Below are positions 1-9,952 of a stretch of DNA of 64,000 bases, one piece after another (position 1 is the stretch's first letter; each line of letters begins with the position of its first letter). The DNA lies in NCBI GenBank assembly GCA_902774055.1, contig CACYGX010000007.1, positions 168,945-232,944 of the forward strand, read 5' to 3'. Under the pieces are notes generated by a model that was not told the origin of the DNA, did not search any database, and saw only the letters and a list, made by a program, of their open reading frames with translations. A program made the translations under genes and the position numbers. The DNA is from an uncultured Bacteroidales bacterium. GTDB taxonomy: Bacteria > Bacteroidota > Bacteroidia > Bacteroidales > Muribaculaceae.

Positions 1-549
1 GTGATTCCCACAAACATCGTCAAGCAGATATCAGTATATCTGAAACAGAATGATCCCTACTTCTTGTTGGCTTGCCAGCTTCTTTATAATTGTTTCATCA
101 GGCCTGTCGAGATGACCAGGTTGAGGGTTGGCTGGATCAACATTAAGGCCGGGACCATCACCATCCCAGCAGATGCAGCCAAGAACCGAGAGACCCAGGT
201 GGTCACCGTTCCAAAGAAGGTGCTTGCTCATGCTATTGAGCTGGGCACCTTCCATGCCGCCAGCCAGGATTTCCTTTTTTCCATTGACTTGCGACCAGGT
301 GACCACCAGGTTGACCCAGTCATCTTCAGGCATCATTGGGGAGTGGTTCGAAAGGCGTTGAACTTACGCCCAGAATGGCAGTTCTATTCTTTGAAGGACA
401 CCGGTATCACCGAGATGCTGGACAGGAACATTGCCAGCATTGCCGTCAGGGATCAGGCACGGCACAGTTCCTTGGCTATCACCGAGGTCTATACCCGTCA
501 CCTGCAGAGAGCGAACGAGCAGGTGCTGTCCTGGGAAGGCTCACTCTAA
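1..549 (+). CDS. Tyrosine recombinase (phage integrase), C-terminal catalytic domain, partial
   Basis: This is the carboxy-terminal part of a site-specific tyrosine recombinase that would integrate and excise the prophage. The catalytic Arg sits in RPVEMTRL (residue 34 of the visible part). The later box is a diverged HSSLAITEVYTRH with the candidate nucleophile Tyr at residue 164, and the middle box is atypical (YSLKDTG instead of HxLRHT). The reading frame is open at the window edge, so the GTG at base 1 is probably not the true start and the core-binding domain lies upstream. It overlaps the end of the convergent tail gene by nine bases. It is the only clear plus-strand phage gene at this end. 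Confidence 0.85.
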   Translation: MIPTNIVKQISVYLKQNDPYFLLACQLLYNCFIRPVEMTRLRVGWINIKAGTITIPADAAKNRETQVVTVPKKVLAHAIELGTFHAASQDFLFSIDLRPGDHQVDPVIFRHHWGVVRKALNLRPEWQFYSLKDTGITEMLDRNIASIAVRDQARHSSLAITEVYTRHLQRANEQVLSWEGSL

Positions 550-2535
550 GATCCGCCAAAAGGTACCCTTTTTCATTTGGCTCATTCCGTTCTCAGTGAT
601 ATCCGTCTTGATGGAGCTGCAGAGGTATTTCTTTCCACGGATGATGAAGGTTGCCCGCACGTCGGGCAATCCCTCCATCAGGAAGGAAAACTCGTACTTT
701 TTGCGGTTGTCGATATGGATTGCCTCATTAAGATTCGCACCTTGGCCATACAGGTTACTATTGATGCGAAGGCTGGCATTGTGGCCGCTCGGCTTCAGAA
801 AGTATGTCCAATTAAACTCCTTTGTGTAGGAGTTGTAGGAGAAAACCGTAATCATTTTATACTCATCGAGGAAAGGTTGTGGCAGATAGTAATTGCCAAA
901 CCCTTGCTCGTTGTTGTTATAACCGAACCAGAACCCCACCTGCAAGGATGAATAATCTGTCTTTGAACCATCGTCTCCAGCCTGGATGATCTGGAAGCGT
1001 CGAGACTGCAACACCTGGTCCCATTCGACATCCCCTTCAGCACCACTCTGATTTCTGTTGTTGCTCTTATAGGATTTGTATGATGTCGATTCGTTATCCA
1101 GCTCTCCAGCGTCAAAGAACGGCAGGAAGCCATTCCCGATATCATCCATCCACACAGGGACAATGCCGATTTCCTCCTTACTCTCCCAGTCATCCGTGTC
1201 AAAGATCCTGTCGCCGTATGCGTTCAGAGGCAACAGCCAGCAGAAATTCACATAGTCCCAGGGATATCCATTGCCCTGATACTTCTGCCGGTCTATTGAA
1301 TACAAGACGAAGTAATTGTCAACATCTGCAACATGGAACACCCAGTCAACCACATCACCGGCAAAGAACGAGATATCACGTGAATTGAGCCATGTTCTGA
1401 GGTCTTCCAGTGTCTCAAATTCCATTGAATAGACGCTGTTCTTATGGAAATACCAGTAGCAAGAATAGATGTTGGACATATTGTGGTCACCATCGGCATA
1501 GCCCAAATTTCGCAATGCGTGGTATTGGCTGTCATCATCCTTAGAGAGGGTGGCCGTGAATTCATCAACCACTTCATCAATGGCGACCATGCCGGCATTC
1601 ACGACATTTTCGTTGCTCCACGAAAATGATATAGTCTTCTCTTTGTGGTTGATGTCAAACTCGCAAAGCATCAGTTTCTCCAGGTGCTCGAACAGTTCGT
1701 TGACGGACCAGTGTGGCAAGGTGTCCTGCCAGCTGCATTCGCCCCAGGCGTAAGGCAGTGAATTGAAGGAGTACAGGTAATAGAAATCACTGTCCCTCCA
1801 CCCTTCAGCATTGAGTGTGTAGCCCAAGGCTTGGCATATCAGTTCCACAATCTTATAAAGGCGGATCTGCAAGGAGAGACCGGTCACAACTTCGGTATCA
1901 TCATCGTCATCCTGATTGACATGCCACTTGAAGATCCAGGAAGTGGCGCCCGTTGGAATGACCTCCACCCTGTTCTGCATGTTACCGCTAGAAGCGTTAA
2001 CCCATGGCAACGCGATGATATCATCTGCCACCCATGCCTCCTCAGGAGATTTAGGCACTGCTTGTTGTGAATGGTCATTTCTGCCGCCCCTGGTTCCTGC
2101 ATATCCTGTGCGACCTGCACGGCGACGTCCTCCATTGCCCTGATGCTCATTCAAATTGTTCGGCACCCATCGAGGAATCAGACCCAGCTCCAGCTCGTTG
2201 ATGTAGGTGTCATCAAACGAGGGGTAGAAGTTCTGGAACGAGCGGCCAGCAATGAACTGGACTTTGGCCATCGTGTCCGTGATGGAGGTCAGTACGACGG
2301 CACCTGACTTGTGAAAGTTGTCGGCAATGATCTCGGCATCGAAGAAAATGGTTTCGATGTCGGCATCCTTGCGATTGACGTTGCCGAAGATCTCGGCATT
2401 CTCCCGGCAATCAAGCGGCAGCTCAATGTTCAATGAGTAGTCATCACGATCATTGAACATTCTATTGTCCGAATGATATTCAAAGCTCGAGCCCTGTTTA
2501 ATGGCGGCAGGTTTTCCGGATATAATCAGATTCAT
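541..2535 (-). CDS. Phage tail/baseplate protein (distal tail or hub type), 664 aa
   Basis: This large protein is encoded directly downstream of the tape measure, with overlapping ends (its ATG overlaps the tape measure stop), where siphophages carry distal tail and hub proteins. The N-terminal part (about residues 1-110) looks like a beta-rich tail domain. The rest is acidic and rich in Trp, Tyr and Asn, as in baseplate or host-contact proteins, and has no catalytic motif that I recognise. A Gly/Arg-rich linker lies near residues 130-150. It is the last late gene before the integrase. Function is inferred from position and composition. Confidence 0.65.
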   Translation of the reverse strand: MNLIISGKPAAIKQGSSFEYHSDNRMFNDRDDYSLNIELPLDCRENAEIFGNVNRKDADIETIFFDAEIIADNFHKSGAVVLTSITDTMAKVQFIAGRSFQNFYPSFDDTYINELELGLIPRWVPNNLNEHQGNGGRRRAGRTGYAGTRGGRNDHSQQAVPKSPEEAWVADDIIALPWVNASSGNMQNRVEVIPTGATSWIFKWHVNQDDDDDTEVVTGLSLQIRLYKIVELICQALGYTLNAEGWRDSDFYYLYSFNSLPYAWGECSWQDTLPHWSVNELFEHLEKLMLCEFDINHKEKTISFSWSNENVVNAGMVAIDEVVDEFTATLSKDDDSQYHALRNLGYADGDHNMSNIYSCYWYFHKNSVYSMEFETLEDLRTWLNSRDISFFAGDVVDWVFHVADVDNYFVLYSIDRQKYQGNGYPWDYVNFCWLLPLNAYGDRIFDTDDWESKEEIGIVPVWMDDIGNGFLPFFDAGELDNESTSYKSYKSNNRNQSGAEGDVEWDQVLQSRRFQIIQAGDDGSKTDYSSLQVGFWFGYNNNEQGFGNYYLPQPFLDEYKMITVFSYNSYTKEFNWTYFLKPSGHNASLRINSNLYGQGANLNEAIHIDNRKKYEFSFLMEGLPDVRATFIIRGKKYLCSSIKTDITENGMSQMKKGTFWRILE

Positions 2536-5500
2536 TTCCTTTTGGATTTAGGAAGGGTGTTATTTTGAAGCCGTTGATACTCGTCTTGAGCCTGCTTGAT
2601 GCCGGTGTCTCCAGTGACGGTGTTCACGGTGACAAACGGTTCGTCAAGACGTTGGCCAAGACGCTCCATGGTGTCGCCATAGCGTCCCATCACAGCGACC
2701 ATGGCGGTCATCGTGCGCTGCATCGAGCCGTCTCCAGCAGCGCCAGCGATCACCTGGGGAGCGGTGACAGATCTAGAGACATCGGCAGCATTGAGACGCC
2801 CGATGGTGTTGGTGCGCTGAGCATAGTCCAGAGCCTCGATGGCGGCACGCGTCTGCGGGTTCTTCAGCAGTTTCTGGCTGGCCACCCACTCACCGGCATG
2901 GACGATACCGACCGGTTCATCAGGTCGCCCATCAGGAGTGAAGCCACCCTTGGAGTAGCCAGCAGCTTCAGCTTCGTGCTGCTTCTTGATTGTAGCGATC
3001 TGTATCATTCCGGCTGCCGTTGCCATTGCTGCAGCAATCGGTCCCAGAATCCAGTTGACCTTTGAAGCGCTGGCATAGGCATTGATGGCAGCCATGGCAG
3101 TAGAAGCTATCGCCTGAGCAATCTCGATGGTCTGAGCTTTCTTGTTATACTCATTCTTGATCCTGGCAATCTCTTTGTTTTTCTTCTTCTCGAGTTTTTT
3201 GGTCTTGTATGCGTTTCCTTCGGCCATTGAGATCTGCCTTTCATAGGACTTTTCAGCCTTGGCCACCTCCAGATCACGGGCTGCAGCTGCATTCTCCATG
3301 TACATCTGGAGGCCGACATTCATCACGGCAAACGAAGCTTCAGCAAGATCAGTGATAGACTTGAGCTTTTCTTCCCAGGTTCCACCAAGACTCTCAAGAG
3401 CTGAGGACCATTTCTCATATACATTGGTTATCATCGTTGCCCATTCGCTTCCCTCACTACGGATCAATTCAGTAACGGAATCATGATACTTCTTGATAAT
3501 CTGGTGGCGGCGCGACTGATATTCCTCATCAGTCATTCCAGCACGTTCCTTCTCGAGGGCATCAAGGGCTTTATCCCTGTTAGTGGCCAGGTCATCCATA
3601 GCACTACCAGGTGCTGTCGTTCCTGTGGCCGAATCAATTTCATAGCGTTGCTTGTCACGATACTTCCTGCGGATTTCAGCCTTGATTTTCTCTGTTTCCT
3701 CAGTAGTCCATTTTTCGTGCTTGGCCACTTCATCGACAACAGCCAATTCGGCCTCCATTTGTTTCTGAAGACTGAGTTTCTGATAAGCGAGAGACCAAGT
3801 TGCCAAATCTTCTTCCAGTTGCTTACGCTGGCGCATTTCTTCCTGCTTGATGGCTTTATCCAAAGCTCGCTCAGCTTCATAATACTCCTGAGTTCCGACA
3901 GTCCTCTCAGACAATACTTTCCTAAGGTATTCTATTTCATTCTGAGCTAACTTCTCATCAAGCATTCTCTGGTTGTGGAAAGCCTCTTTAGAAGAATCAT
4001 AATAATCCATCTGGATGGCTATCTTTGTCGCATCACGCTCATCGGAATAGCGATCAAGACGAAGCTGCAGCATTTTCTTTTCGTGTTCCTGTTGCTCCTT
4101 TTCCTGGGCCTCATAGAGTTTTTTAGCAGCATCGCTCTCCTCGGTGCCGTGCTGCTTATGAACAGCCAGAGCCTTTTCATAATACTCATCAGCAGCCTTA
4201 TGGAGATTATTAAGATATGCCTCATAGTCCAGCTGGCCATCACGATACTGTTTGAGGGCTTCAGTTCGTTGAGTGGTCCAATGGGCCTTTGCCAGATCCA
4301 TCGCATCCTTGAATTCTTTCTTTTCTAGAGCAGCTGCGATTCGTGCTTGTTTGGCCTCTTCAGCTTGACGTCTCTTCTCCTCAGCAAGACGTGCCTTACG
4401 CTCCTTCTCGGTCTCGTGGTGAGTGTATGATATTTGTGGATTTGATGTTGGGGTTTGATCGGACTCTACACCTGTAACATCGTAATGGAACTGGAGCCAT
4501 TTGTTAGCTTCCCTTCTATCATTGATTTGTCCCTCTATCTCGTTTAATCTATTTTTGTTTTTATCAATTGTTTGGGTAGCTCTATTAATTGATTTATCCA
4601 AATCATGAATTCCCTCATCAAGAACCATAACATCCTGGTTGATGGGGCGTCGTCTATCATCGGACTCTTGAGCCCGCCGACGTCGCTCCAGAAGCGGTTT
4701 TCTCTCATCAAAAGCTTCCTTATTCTCTTGCCAAAGTTTACTTCGCTCTTGTTCGAGTTCGAGGATTTCTTTCTCGTTTTCCATAATTTTCTCGGCTGCG
4801 GCTCTTGCTCTAGCGTTCATGATGATAGAATCCGTTAGCTTGTCATAAGCGTCTCTCGCCTTGCCAGCCATCATTTCCTCTGTAGAGAAGTTGTTGAACA
4901 CAGAGGGGTATATAGACTGCATCTGCTTCACTGCTTCAATACGTTTTTCCCTTGCTAAGTTTTCATTCGTGACAGCGGCATACAAAGCTCTAAGCCTTGA
5001 AATTTCGTTTTCACTAAACTTCTTTGAAGACGCATCCACGTCCTTCAGAGACTTATAGTATTCCTTTTGCTTTCTTGCGGCCTCCTCTGCAGCCTTAGCG
5101 TTATCACCCAACCTTTTAGCTAAAAGAGCGAGAGCGGCAACTGCAGAGACTATCGCACCAATCATCATTGAATAAGGATTTGTTTTCATGACATTATTCA
5201 ATGCAATCCATGCTTTACGCGCTTTATCCGCCTGTAATGTACACATATACATTGCAGTAGCAAGACCTTTCCAGACGACGACAAACGCTTTACATGCGAT
5301 TGTCACTGTCATTTGTGCAGCCGCATAGGCTTTAGTAGCGATAGTTGCAGCATTAACTGCTACATAATACACAGCAATACTGCTCGCCACAATTATAATG
5401 GATTTTTTTTCTTTTACCAAGAAGTCAACTGTAGCAGCGATAACTTTCATAAGTGCCGATGACGAAGTGATAGTATATTTCATCAAAGGTGCCAACTTTT

Positions 5501-6893
5501 CACCAAGGGCAATCGCCACCTCATTGAAATTCTTCTTGGCTTTTTCAAGTCCTGCCTGAACTGTATTGTTTTGAACATTGAACTCTTTATCAATGGATAT
5601 AGCTTCCTCAAAAGCCTGGTTTGCTACTTCCTGTTGGGTTTTGACCTCATCAATGTGCTTTGCCATCGTTGACAAGGCTTGAATTGCACGGGCACCATTT
5701 TCGCCCATATCCGCAAACATAGGGGAAAGAACATCCATTCCACCGACCTTGTTCAATGTCTCCAGCAGCTGGATCAGCGCTGCGTTGGCATCCTTCTTCA
5801 ATAAGTCGGTAAAGTTCTTCACATCGAGGCCTGCCACTTTTGCATATTTCGCAGGTTCGCGGTAAAGACGGACGATAATCTGTGACAGCGCAGTGGCTGA
5901 TGATTCGACCTTCTGACCATACGAGTCCATTACAGCAGCATAGCCCATGATTTGTTGTGTGGTCATGCCTGCATTCGCGCCTACACCTGCAAGACGGCTG
6001 GCAAACTCGGCAATGTACGGTGCCGATGCCGTACAATTCTGCGACAGCTCATTGATCACAGAGCCTACGGACAACAACGACTTTTCCACACCCAAACGCT
6101 CACGATCACCAAAGATATCAGTCAGTTTAGACAGCGTTAGAGTTGCACCATCGCCTAATTCATCCAGGGCGACATTGATCTTGTCTGCAGCACGCACAAA
6201 ACCCATTACATCTTCCTGACTCTGCATACCCAGACGGCCAGCCTCTTGAGCTAACTGGTTCAATTGCTCTCGACTAGAACGGGTGTCCATCTTCTTGAAT
6301 TCCTCATTAAGACTTTTTACCTGTTCTGCCGTCATCCCCGTATATTTACGGACATTGGCCATTTCTTGGTCAATCTCCGCAAATGCCTGTACAGCTTTTC
6401 GGGCTGTCATTGTTATACCAGTAAAAGCCGCCATTAATGTCTGAATGGCAGCGCCCCAGTCGAACATCTTTTTCGCAAACCTGTCCCAAAGAGACACGTA
6501 TCCTTGCGTTTCTGCCTTAATTTTGGCAAGCTCCGTTCGGACGGCTTTAATTTTCTTAGTCTGCTCATCCCAAGCTTTAGATCCACGCTCAATGTTTTTC
6601 AGGTCTTTCTCTAAGGATCGGAGCGTTTGTCTTAACTCTTTAGGAGTAGCCTTATCGAGTCGTTTCAATGTCTGCTCGACATTGACCATCTCATTCTGGA
6701 TGGTACGAATTTGACGTTTTGTCTCGTCAATCGCTTTCTTGATACTCTTTTGGGCTACAGTATCGCCTGTTTTCCAGGCACGCACCATAGCATCCTCCAA
6801 ATCTTGGAGACGATTCTTCAGGCGAGCCAATGCTGGTTCAGCATTGCCGCCAACCTCCGTTTGGATGACGGCTCTTGTTACGATATCACTCAT
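2532..6893 (-). CDS. Phage tail tape measure protein (TP901-like)
   Basis: The tape measure sets tail length and is ejected with the DNA. I chose the ATG at 6893 (MSDIVTRAV, about 1453 aa); the longer reading needs a TTG and would run through the late promoter. A helical N-terminal region is followed by the TP901 core (about residues 150-420; motifs QEMANVRKYTGM and ETLNKVGGMD). Hydrophobic Ala/Val/Ile stretches lie around residues 490-610. A very long Lys/Glu-rich coiled coil follows, then a C-terminal hydrophobic Ala-rich segment (about 1280-1330). The gene begins its own late transcript, with promoter elements at 6916-6950. Confidence 0.93.
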   Translation of the reverse strand: MSDIVTRAVIQTEVGGNAEPALARLKNRLQDLEDAMVRAWKTGDTVAQKSIKKAIDETKRQIRTIQNEMVNVEQTLKRLDKATPKELRQTLRSLEKDLKNIERGSKAWDEQTKKIKAVRTELAKIKAETQGYVSLWDRFAKKMFDWGAAIQTLMAAFTGITMTARKAVQAFAEIDQEMANVRKYTGMTAEQVKSLNEEFKKMDTRSSREQLNQLAQEAGRLGMQSQEDVMGFVRAADKINVALDELGDGATLTLSKLTDIFGDRERLGVEKSLLSVGSVINELSQNCTASAPYIAEFASRLAGVGANAGMTTQQIMGYAAVMDSYGQKVESSATALSQIIVRLYREPAKYAKVAGLDVKNFTDLLKKDANAALIQLLETLNKVGGMDVLSPMFADMGENGARAIQALSTMAKHIDEVKTQQEVANQAFEEAISIDKEFNVQNNTVQAGLEKAKKNFNEVAIALGEKLAPLMKYTITSSSALMKVIAATVDFLVKEKKSIIIVASSIAVYYVAVNAATIATKAYAAAQMTVTIACKAFVVVWKGLATAMYMCTLQADKARKAWIALNNVMKTNPYSMMIGAIVSAVAALALLAKRLGDNAKAAEEAARKQKEYYKSLKDVDASSKKFSENEISRLRALYAAVTNENLAREKRIEAVKQMQSIYPSVFNNFSTEEMMAGKARDAYDKLTDSIIMNARARAAAEKIMENEKEILELEQERSKLWQENKEAFDERKPLLERRRRAQESDDRRRPINQDVMVLDEGIHDLDKSINRATQTIDKNKNRLNEIEGQINDRREANKWLQFHYDVTGVESDQTPTSNPQISYTHHETEKERKARLAEEKRRQAEEAKQARIAAALEKKEFKDAMDLAKAHWTTQRTEALKQYRDGQLDYEAYLNNLHKAADEYYEKALAVHKQHGTEESDAAKKLYEAQEKEQQEHEKKMLQLRLDRYSDERDATKIAIQMDYYDSSKEAFHNQRMLDEKLAQNEIEYLRKVLSERTVGTQEYYEAERALDKAIKQEEMRQRKQLEEDLATWSLAYQKLSLQKQMEAELAVVDEVAKHEKWTTEETEKIKAEIRRKYRDKQRYEIDSATGTTAPGSAMDDLATNRDKALDALEKERAGMTDEEYQSRRHQIIKKYHDSVTELIRSEGSEWATMITNVYEKWSSALESLGGTWEEKLKSITDLAEASFAVMNVGLQMYMENAAAARDLEVAKAEKSYERQISMAEGNAYKTKKLEKKKNKEIARIKNEYNKKAQTIEIAQAIASTAMAAINAYASASKVNWILGPIAAAMATAAGMIQIATIKKQHEAEAAGYSKGGFTPDGRPDEPVGIVHAGEWVASQKLLKNPQTRAAIEALDYAQRTNTIGRLNAADVSRSVTAPQVIAGAAGDGSMQRTMTAMVAVMGRYGDTMERLGQRLDEPFVTVNTVTGDTGIKQAQDEYQRLQNNTLPKSKRK

Positions 6894-6915
6894 ATCTTTG
6901 TCAAATTGTTTTTGA

Positions 6916-6950
6916 CAAAGATAAGTGACCAAGTACCAACAGTAAAAGAC
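6916..6950 (-). promoter_or_regulatory. Late promoter 5 (tape measure operon)
   Basis: Read on the minus strand, GTCTTTTA (6950-6943), 19 nt, then TATCTTTG (6923-6916). The start codon of the tape measure gene follows 22 nt later. Geometry is identical to four other sites in the prophage. The final C of the -33 element is shared with the terminator hairpin at 6950-6977. Confidence 0.75.
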
Positions 6951-6977
6951 AACGACACCATTTATCTGGCGTCGTTG
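6950..6977 (-). terminator. Terminator overlapping late promoter 5
   Basis: CAACGACGCC and GGTGTCGTTG pair over 10 bp (one G-U) across an 8-nt loop. On the minus strand this is followed by TCTTTTAC, which is also the -33 element of the next promoter. It contains the stop codon of the membrane protein gene. Confidence 0.65.
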
Positions 6978-7255
6978 TTCATTGTTTCGACATAGTCATC
7001 AATTTTCTTATCAACTTTTTCCACCCACATCATTATTCTTTCAGGTGGCGGTGATTTCCTTAACAGAATTCTATATATGAACTCTCTTGGCCAGTAGTAC
7101 ATCGCATACAATACACCTATTGCGATTACTAACAAAAGGATTCCGAGAAATATATATATAATCCATAGAAGCAAAGATCCAACTACACCCAATGTAGCTA
7201 GGCTTCCTAACCCTATCATGGATAACATTTCTTCTATGAACTCAAGGATGAACAT
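6962..7255 (-). CDS. Small phage membrane protein, 97 aa
   Basis: One or two strongly hydrophobic segments cover about residues 9-55 (rich in Leu, Ile, Val), followed by a charged C-terminal tail (residues 65-97). It lies between the tail completion genes and the tape measure and is the last gene of the operon that starts at 12,588. I do not recognise a family. A role in the tail or in superinfection exclusion is possible but not shown. It could also be a cargo gene. Confidence 0.6.
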   Translation of the reverse strand: MFILEFIEEMLSMIGLGSLATLGVVGSLLLWIIYIFLGILLLVIAIGVLYAMYYWPREFIYRILLRKSPPPERIMMWVEKVDKKIDDYVETMNNDAR

Positions 7256-7433
7256 AATCGCTTCTCTTTTTATGAGTTATCCTGCAAAAACCATGCCATT
7301 GACAATCAGATTAATATGTTTTACAACATATTTGCTCGCCTTACTAATGAGGTGAGCAAGTTACCGGCAAGTTAAAACAGGCTACGCTCCCGCGCGGCCT
7401 GCCCTGTCAAAAATTATGTCTTAAACAAACAAT
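7256..7433. other. Intergenic stretch with three hairpins
   Basis: Minus-strand hairpins are visible: CAGGC/GCCTG followed by TTTT near 7370-7395 (a possible weak terminator), TTGCTC/GAGCAA near 7327-7355, and ATATGTT/AACATAT near 7315-7332. No promoter of either type used elsewhere in the prophage was seen. The stretch may dampen read-through into the small membrane protein gene. Confidence 0.4.
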
Positions 7434-7880
7434 TCAATGCGTTTGATAGTAGCGGCTGTTGCGGCGCATCTTGTCAGCGTCAAGGGCATCGCTCACCATG
7501 CCTACGAATTGGCGTCCAATTGAATCCGCCAAGAACTCCTTCAGGTTCATGAAAGAGGCATAGAACTTTCGGGAAAACCAGGGGCGTTTCTGTCTCACCT
7601 TAGCACGACCTATATCTCCAGGGTTGCCCCGGGGCGTTTCTCGACCCGTACCATAGTTCTGCCACAGACCATATTCAAGGAAGGACTGCGAGAGTGTGAT
7701 GGCTGTGATTTTGTCATTCTTGTCACAGCGGATTCCAATGGGAGACTCCAGCAGTTGCCCGGTATCGATCACGCCCAGCAGGATGATCTGCTCCTTCCAT
7801 ATCTTGACCATCGTATCGTTGAACGCATTGATGTATTTCTCGCGTTCCTGGATGGCTTTTTCCTCGGTCAGCTCAGCCAT
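7434..7880 (-). CDS. Phage neck / HK97 gp10-like tail component, 148 aa
   Basis: A small basic protein in the neck gene block between the portal and the tape measure. The middle contains IDTGQLLESP, then FLEYGLWQNYGTGRE. Such DTGxL...S and YGTG signatures are typical of HK97 gp10-like or virion morphogenesis proteins that join head and tail. It overlaps the next upstream gene by 13 bases, consistent with translational coupling. Confidence 0.6.
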   Translation of the reverse strand: MAELTEEKAIQEREKYINAFNDTMVKIWKEQIILLGVIDTGQLLESPIGIRCDKNDKITAITLSQSFLEYGLWQNYGTGRETPRGNPGDIGRAKVRQKRPWFSRKFYASFMNLKEFLADSIGRQFVGMVSDALDADKMRRNSRYYQTH

Positions 7881-8371
7881 TCTTCAGGACGATAGACAAG
7901 GTTGGTATAGACATCAAAGCCGATCTGGAAGTAGGCGCAGGCCGTTCCCATGGCAAAGTATTGCTCGATCTCCTGGAACGAAACACGAGGATCCAGATAG
8001 ATAAAGCCCTCCTGGATGCGTGTGCGTTCTTTGAAAAGGACGCTCATCATCTGCCGGAAGATCTCGCGCATCTCGTCTATGCACGCCTGGCGGGCCTTCA
8101 TGTCGTTCAAGGCATGTCGTTTCATCATAAACACCGTTTTGACGCGCCTGGTGTGCGGTGTATTGTTCATCTCGGTGTAGCCGGGGGAAATGTCGCTCAA
8201 GCACACAGCAGCGGTCGCTGTCTGAGCCTGCTCGATATACTCCTCCAGGCCAGCCAGCCCGCTCACCTGGGCGAAGCGGTAGCCCTTTTGTTGTGCCAGC
8301 ACGTTAGTTTCCACCAGACGGCGGAAATAGCTCGTTGCGTCCCAGTTATAATTCTTATCAATGTTTGCCAT
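7868..8371 (-). CDS. Phage tail completion-like protein, about 167 aa
   Basis: I chose the ATG at 8371 (MANIDKNYNW), because a longer frame would run far into the preceding gene. The protein has a mixed alpha/beta composition without recognisable catalytic residues. Its place between the 249-residue protein and the gp10-like protein matches the tail terminator or completion slot of siphophages. Function is inferred from gene order only. Confidence 0.55.
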   Translation of the reverse strand: MANIDKNYNWDATSYFRRLVETNVLAQQKGYRFAQVSGLAGLEEYIEQAQTATAAVCLSDISPGYTEMNNTPHTRRVKTVFMMKRHALNDMKARQACIDEMREIFRQMMSVLFKERTRIQEGFIYLDPRVSFQEIEQYFAMGTACAYFQIGFDVYTNLVYRPEEWLS

Positions 8372-9107
8372 ATTTTCGGTTGAATTCTTCGGCCTCCCTG
8401 GCCAGTGCGTCAAGTTCGGTGAGGGCCCGCCATGTGTCCATGGCCAGCACCTCTTTCTCTTTAGTGATATCTCCTTTTGTCAAAGCTCGGATCTGCGCAT
8501 TCATCGCCTCCTGCAGCTGTTGGCCAATAGACTTTGAATTGCCCAACAGGTTACCGTCTGTCGAGGTCGAAGCCGACACAAAGAAGTTCGGGAACTGCTT
8601 GCTGAAGTAGGCCTTCAGCGATGTCCACCAGTAGAAGACGTTCAGTTTCTCTGCCTGGCCGAACATCAGTTTATCGCTGCCATAGAGCAGCTGGCCCATT
8701 TCATTGAGCAGGTCGTGCCTGGTTGTATTGAGAAATCCCTGGTACAGGTTCTCGAGATACAGATAGTCCTCAAACGGCACACCATTCAGCATCGCATCAA
8801 CGGCTTCCTGTTTCTTGATTACCGATATCCTTACAGGTTTATCAGAGATATCCTCAATCCATTTGAGCGAACGGATGGCGTCTGTTATAATCTCAACTGT
8901 GGTATAGAACTCATTCTTACCCTGCTTGATGAGGTAGCCGTCGCCATACTGGCACACCACACTCAGTTTGCCCCATCTGAACAGGCAATAGGTACGGATC
9001 TGTGCGCCGGACAGGTTGTCGGCGATCAGACCATAGACATAGTAGAGCTGCTGGTCGTCCAGCTCTTGCCATGACTTGGGCATTGTGAGGTGGATTACTG
9101 GAGTCAT
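8358..9107 (-). CDS. Phage structural-region protein, unknown, 249 aa
   Basis: No family is recognised with certainty. It is mostly helical, Tyr- and Leu-rich, begins MTPVIHLTMPKSW, and ends in a charged helix (about residues 205-249). It is separated from the preceding gene by two bases and overlaps the following gene by 14, so it belongs to the operon running from 12,588. By order it is a candidate head-tail connector or tail assembly factor. Confidence 0.55.
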   Translation of the reverse strand: MTPVIHLTMPKSWQELDDQQLYYVYGLIADNLSGAQIRTYCLFRWGKLSVVCQYGDGYLIKQGKNEFYTTVEIITDAIRSLKWIEDISDKPVRISVIKKQEAVDAMLNGVPFEDYLYLENLYQGFLNTTRHDLLNEMGQLLYGSDKLMFGQAEKLNVFYWWTSLKAYFSKQFPNFFVSASTSTDGNLLGNSKSIGQQLQEAMNAQIRALTKGDITKEKEVLAMDTWRALTELDALAREAEEFNRKYGKH

Positions 9108-9109
9108 TA

Positions 9110-9952
9110 TCAGAAGAAGTAACCGGATGAATTCTTTTTATTCTTGAACACTGTAGGCTGGAGATAAAGTTTTGCTGTGTCGCTAGTCGGCCACAGAGGG
9201 AACAAGTCTCCATTGTTGCGGATGTAGTTCACGATGCGGTCCAGGTTCCAGTGGTTGCGGTTGTTGCCACAAAGCTCATACAGCACACAGGAGCGCACCT
9301 TCAGGGCGACCTGGAACACCGTAGCGTTCTCGCCGGTAATCAGCACCTCGCGCAGCTGCTGCATCACCTCAGGGCTGATCCACCTCTCGGCGATGGCATC
9401 CTCAATCGTGATGGCCCGTTCTCTCAGTTGGAGGAACTGGTCCCATTGCTGTCCCTCACGGTTACGATCCATGACCGACAGCACGCAAGTCTTCGGTTCC
9501 TGCAGCAGGGACATAGCGAACCACCCAAAGCGTTCAGTGCCTCTCCAGTCCTCCCGTTTAAACAGGTCAAGAAGCAGCATGTTGATGAAATTATCGCGCT
9601 GCGCGGCCATCTGCTGGATAAGTCTTTCGATGCGTTCTTTGCTGGCTGGAGCCACGTTGCTGTTTGACACAATGCCGAAGCCGTTAGGCGTGAGCACAAT
9701 GTCCAGCGAAGGGATTGCCCGACGCAGCGCATCGGCCACAATCAGCGTCGCCAGATATCGCCATGTGTCTGAAGACGGCTCCGCAGCTATCGCATCCAGG
9801 ACTTCAGACCCGGTGAACGTGTCACGGACCCAAGATTCCGACAGCTCCAACTGGTGTGCCAGCTTCTCAAAAAGCGGCTTTTCTCCCTCCACGGTCACTA
9901 CCACGTTGGGAATCATCGCCATCAGGATATCGTTACTCGTTACTACCTTCAT
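9110..9952 (-). CDS. Phage protein resembling DUF6712, 280 aa
   Basis: The N-terminus (VVTSNDILMAMIPNVVVTVEGE) resembles a family that I recall next to portal genes in Bacteroides prophages (DUF6712-like). It is helical, without catalytic motifs, and ends in a Lys/Asn-rich tail. Its start lies inside the end of the portal gene (20-base overlap), so the two are probably translated together. A head-completion or adaptor role is inferred from this position. Confidence 0.55.
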   Translation of the reverse strand: MKVVTSNDILMAMIPNVVVTVEGEKPLFEKLAHQLELSESWVRDTFTGSEVLDAIAAEPSSDTWRYLATLIVADALRRAIPSLDIVLTPNGFGIVSNSNVAPASKERIERLIQQMAAQRDNFINMLLLDLFKREDWRGTERFGWFAMSLLQEPKTCVLSVMDRNREGQQWDQFLQLRERAITIEDAIAERWISPEVMQQLREVLITGENATVFQVALKVRSCVLYELCGNNRNHWNLDRIVNYIRNNGDLFPLWPTSDTAKLYLQPTVFKNKKNSSGYFF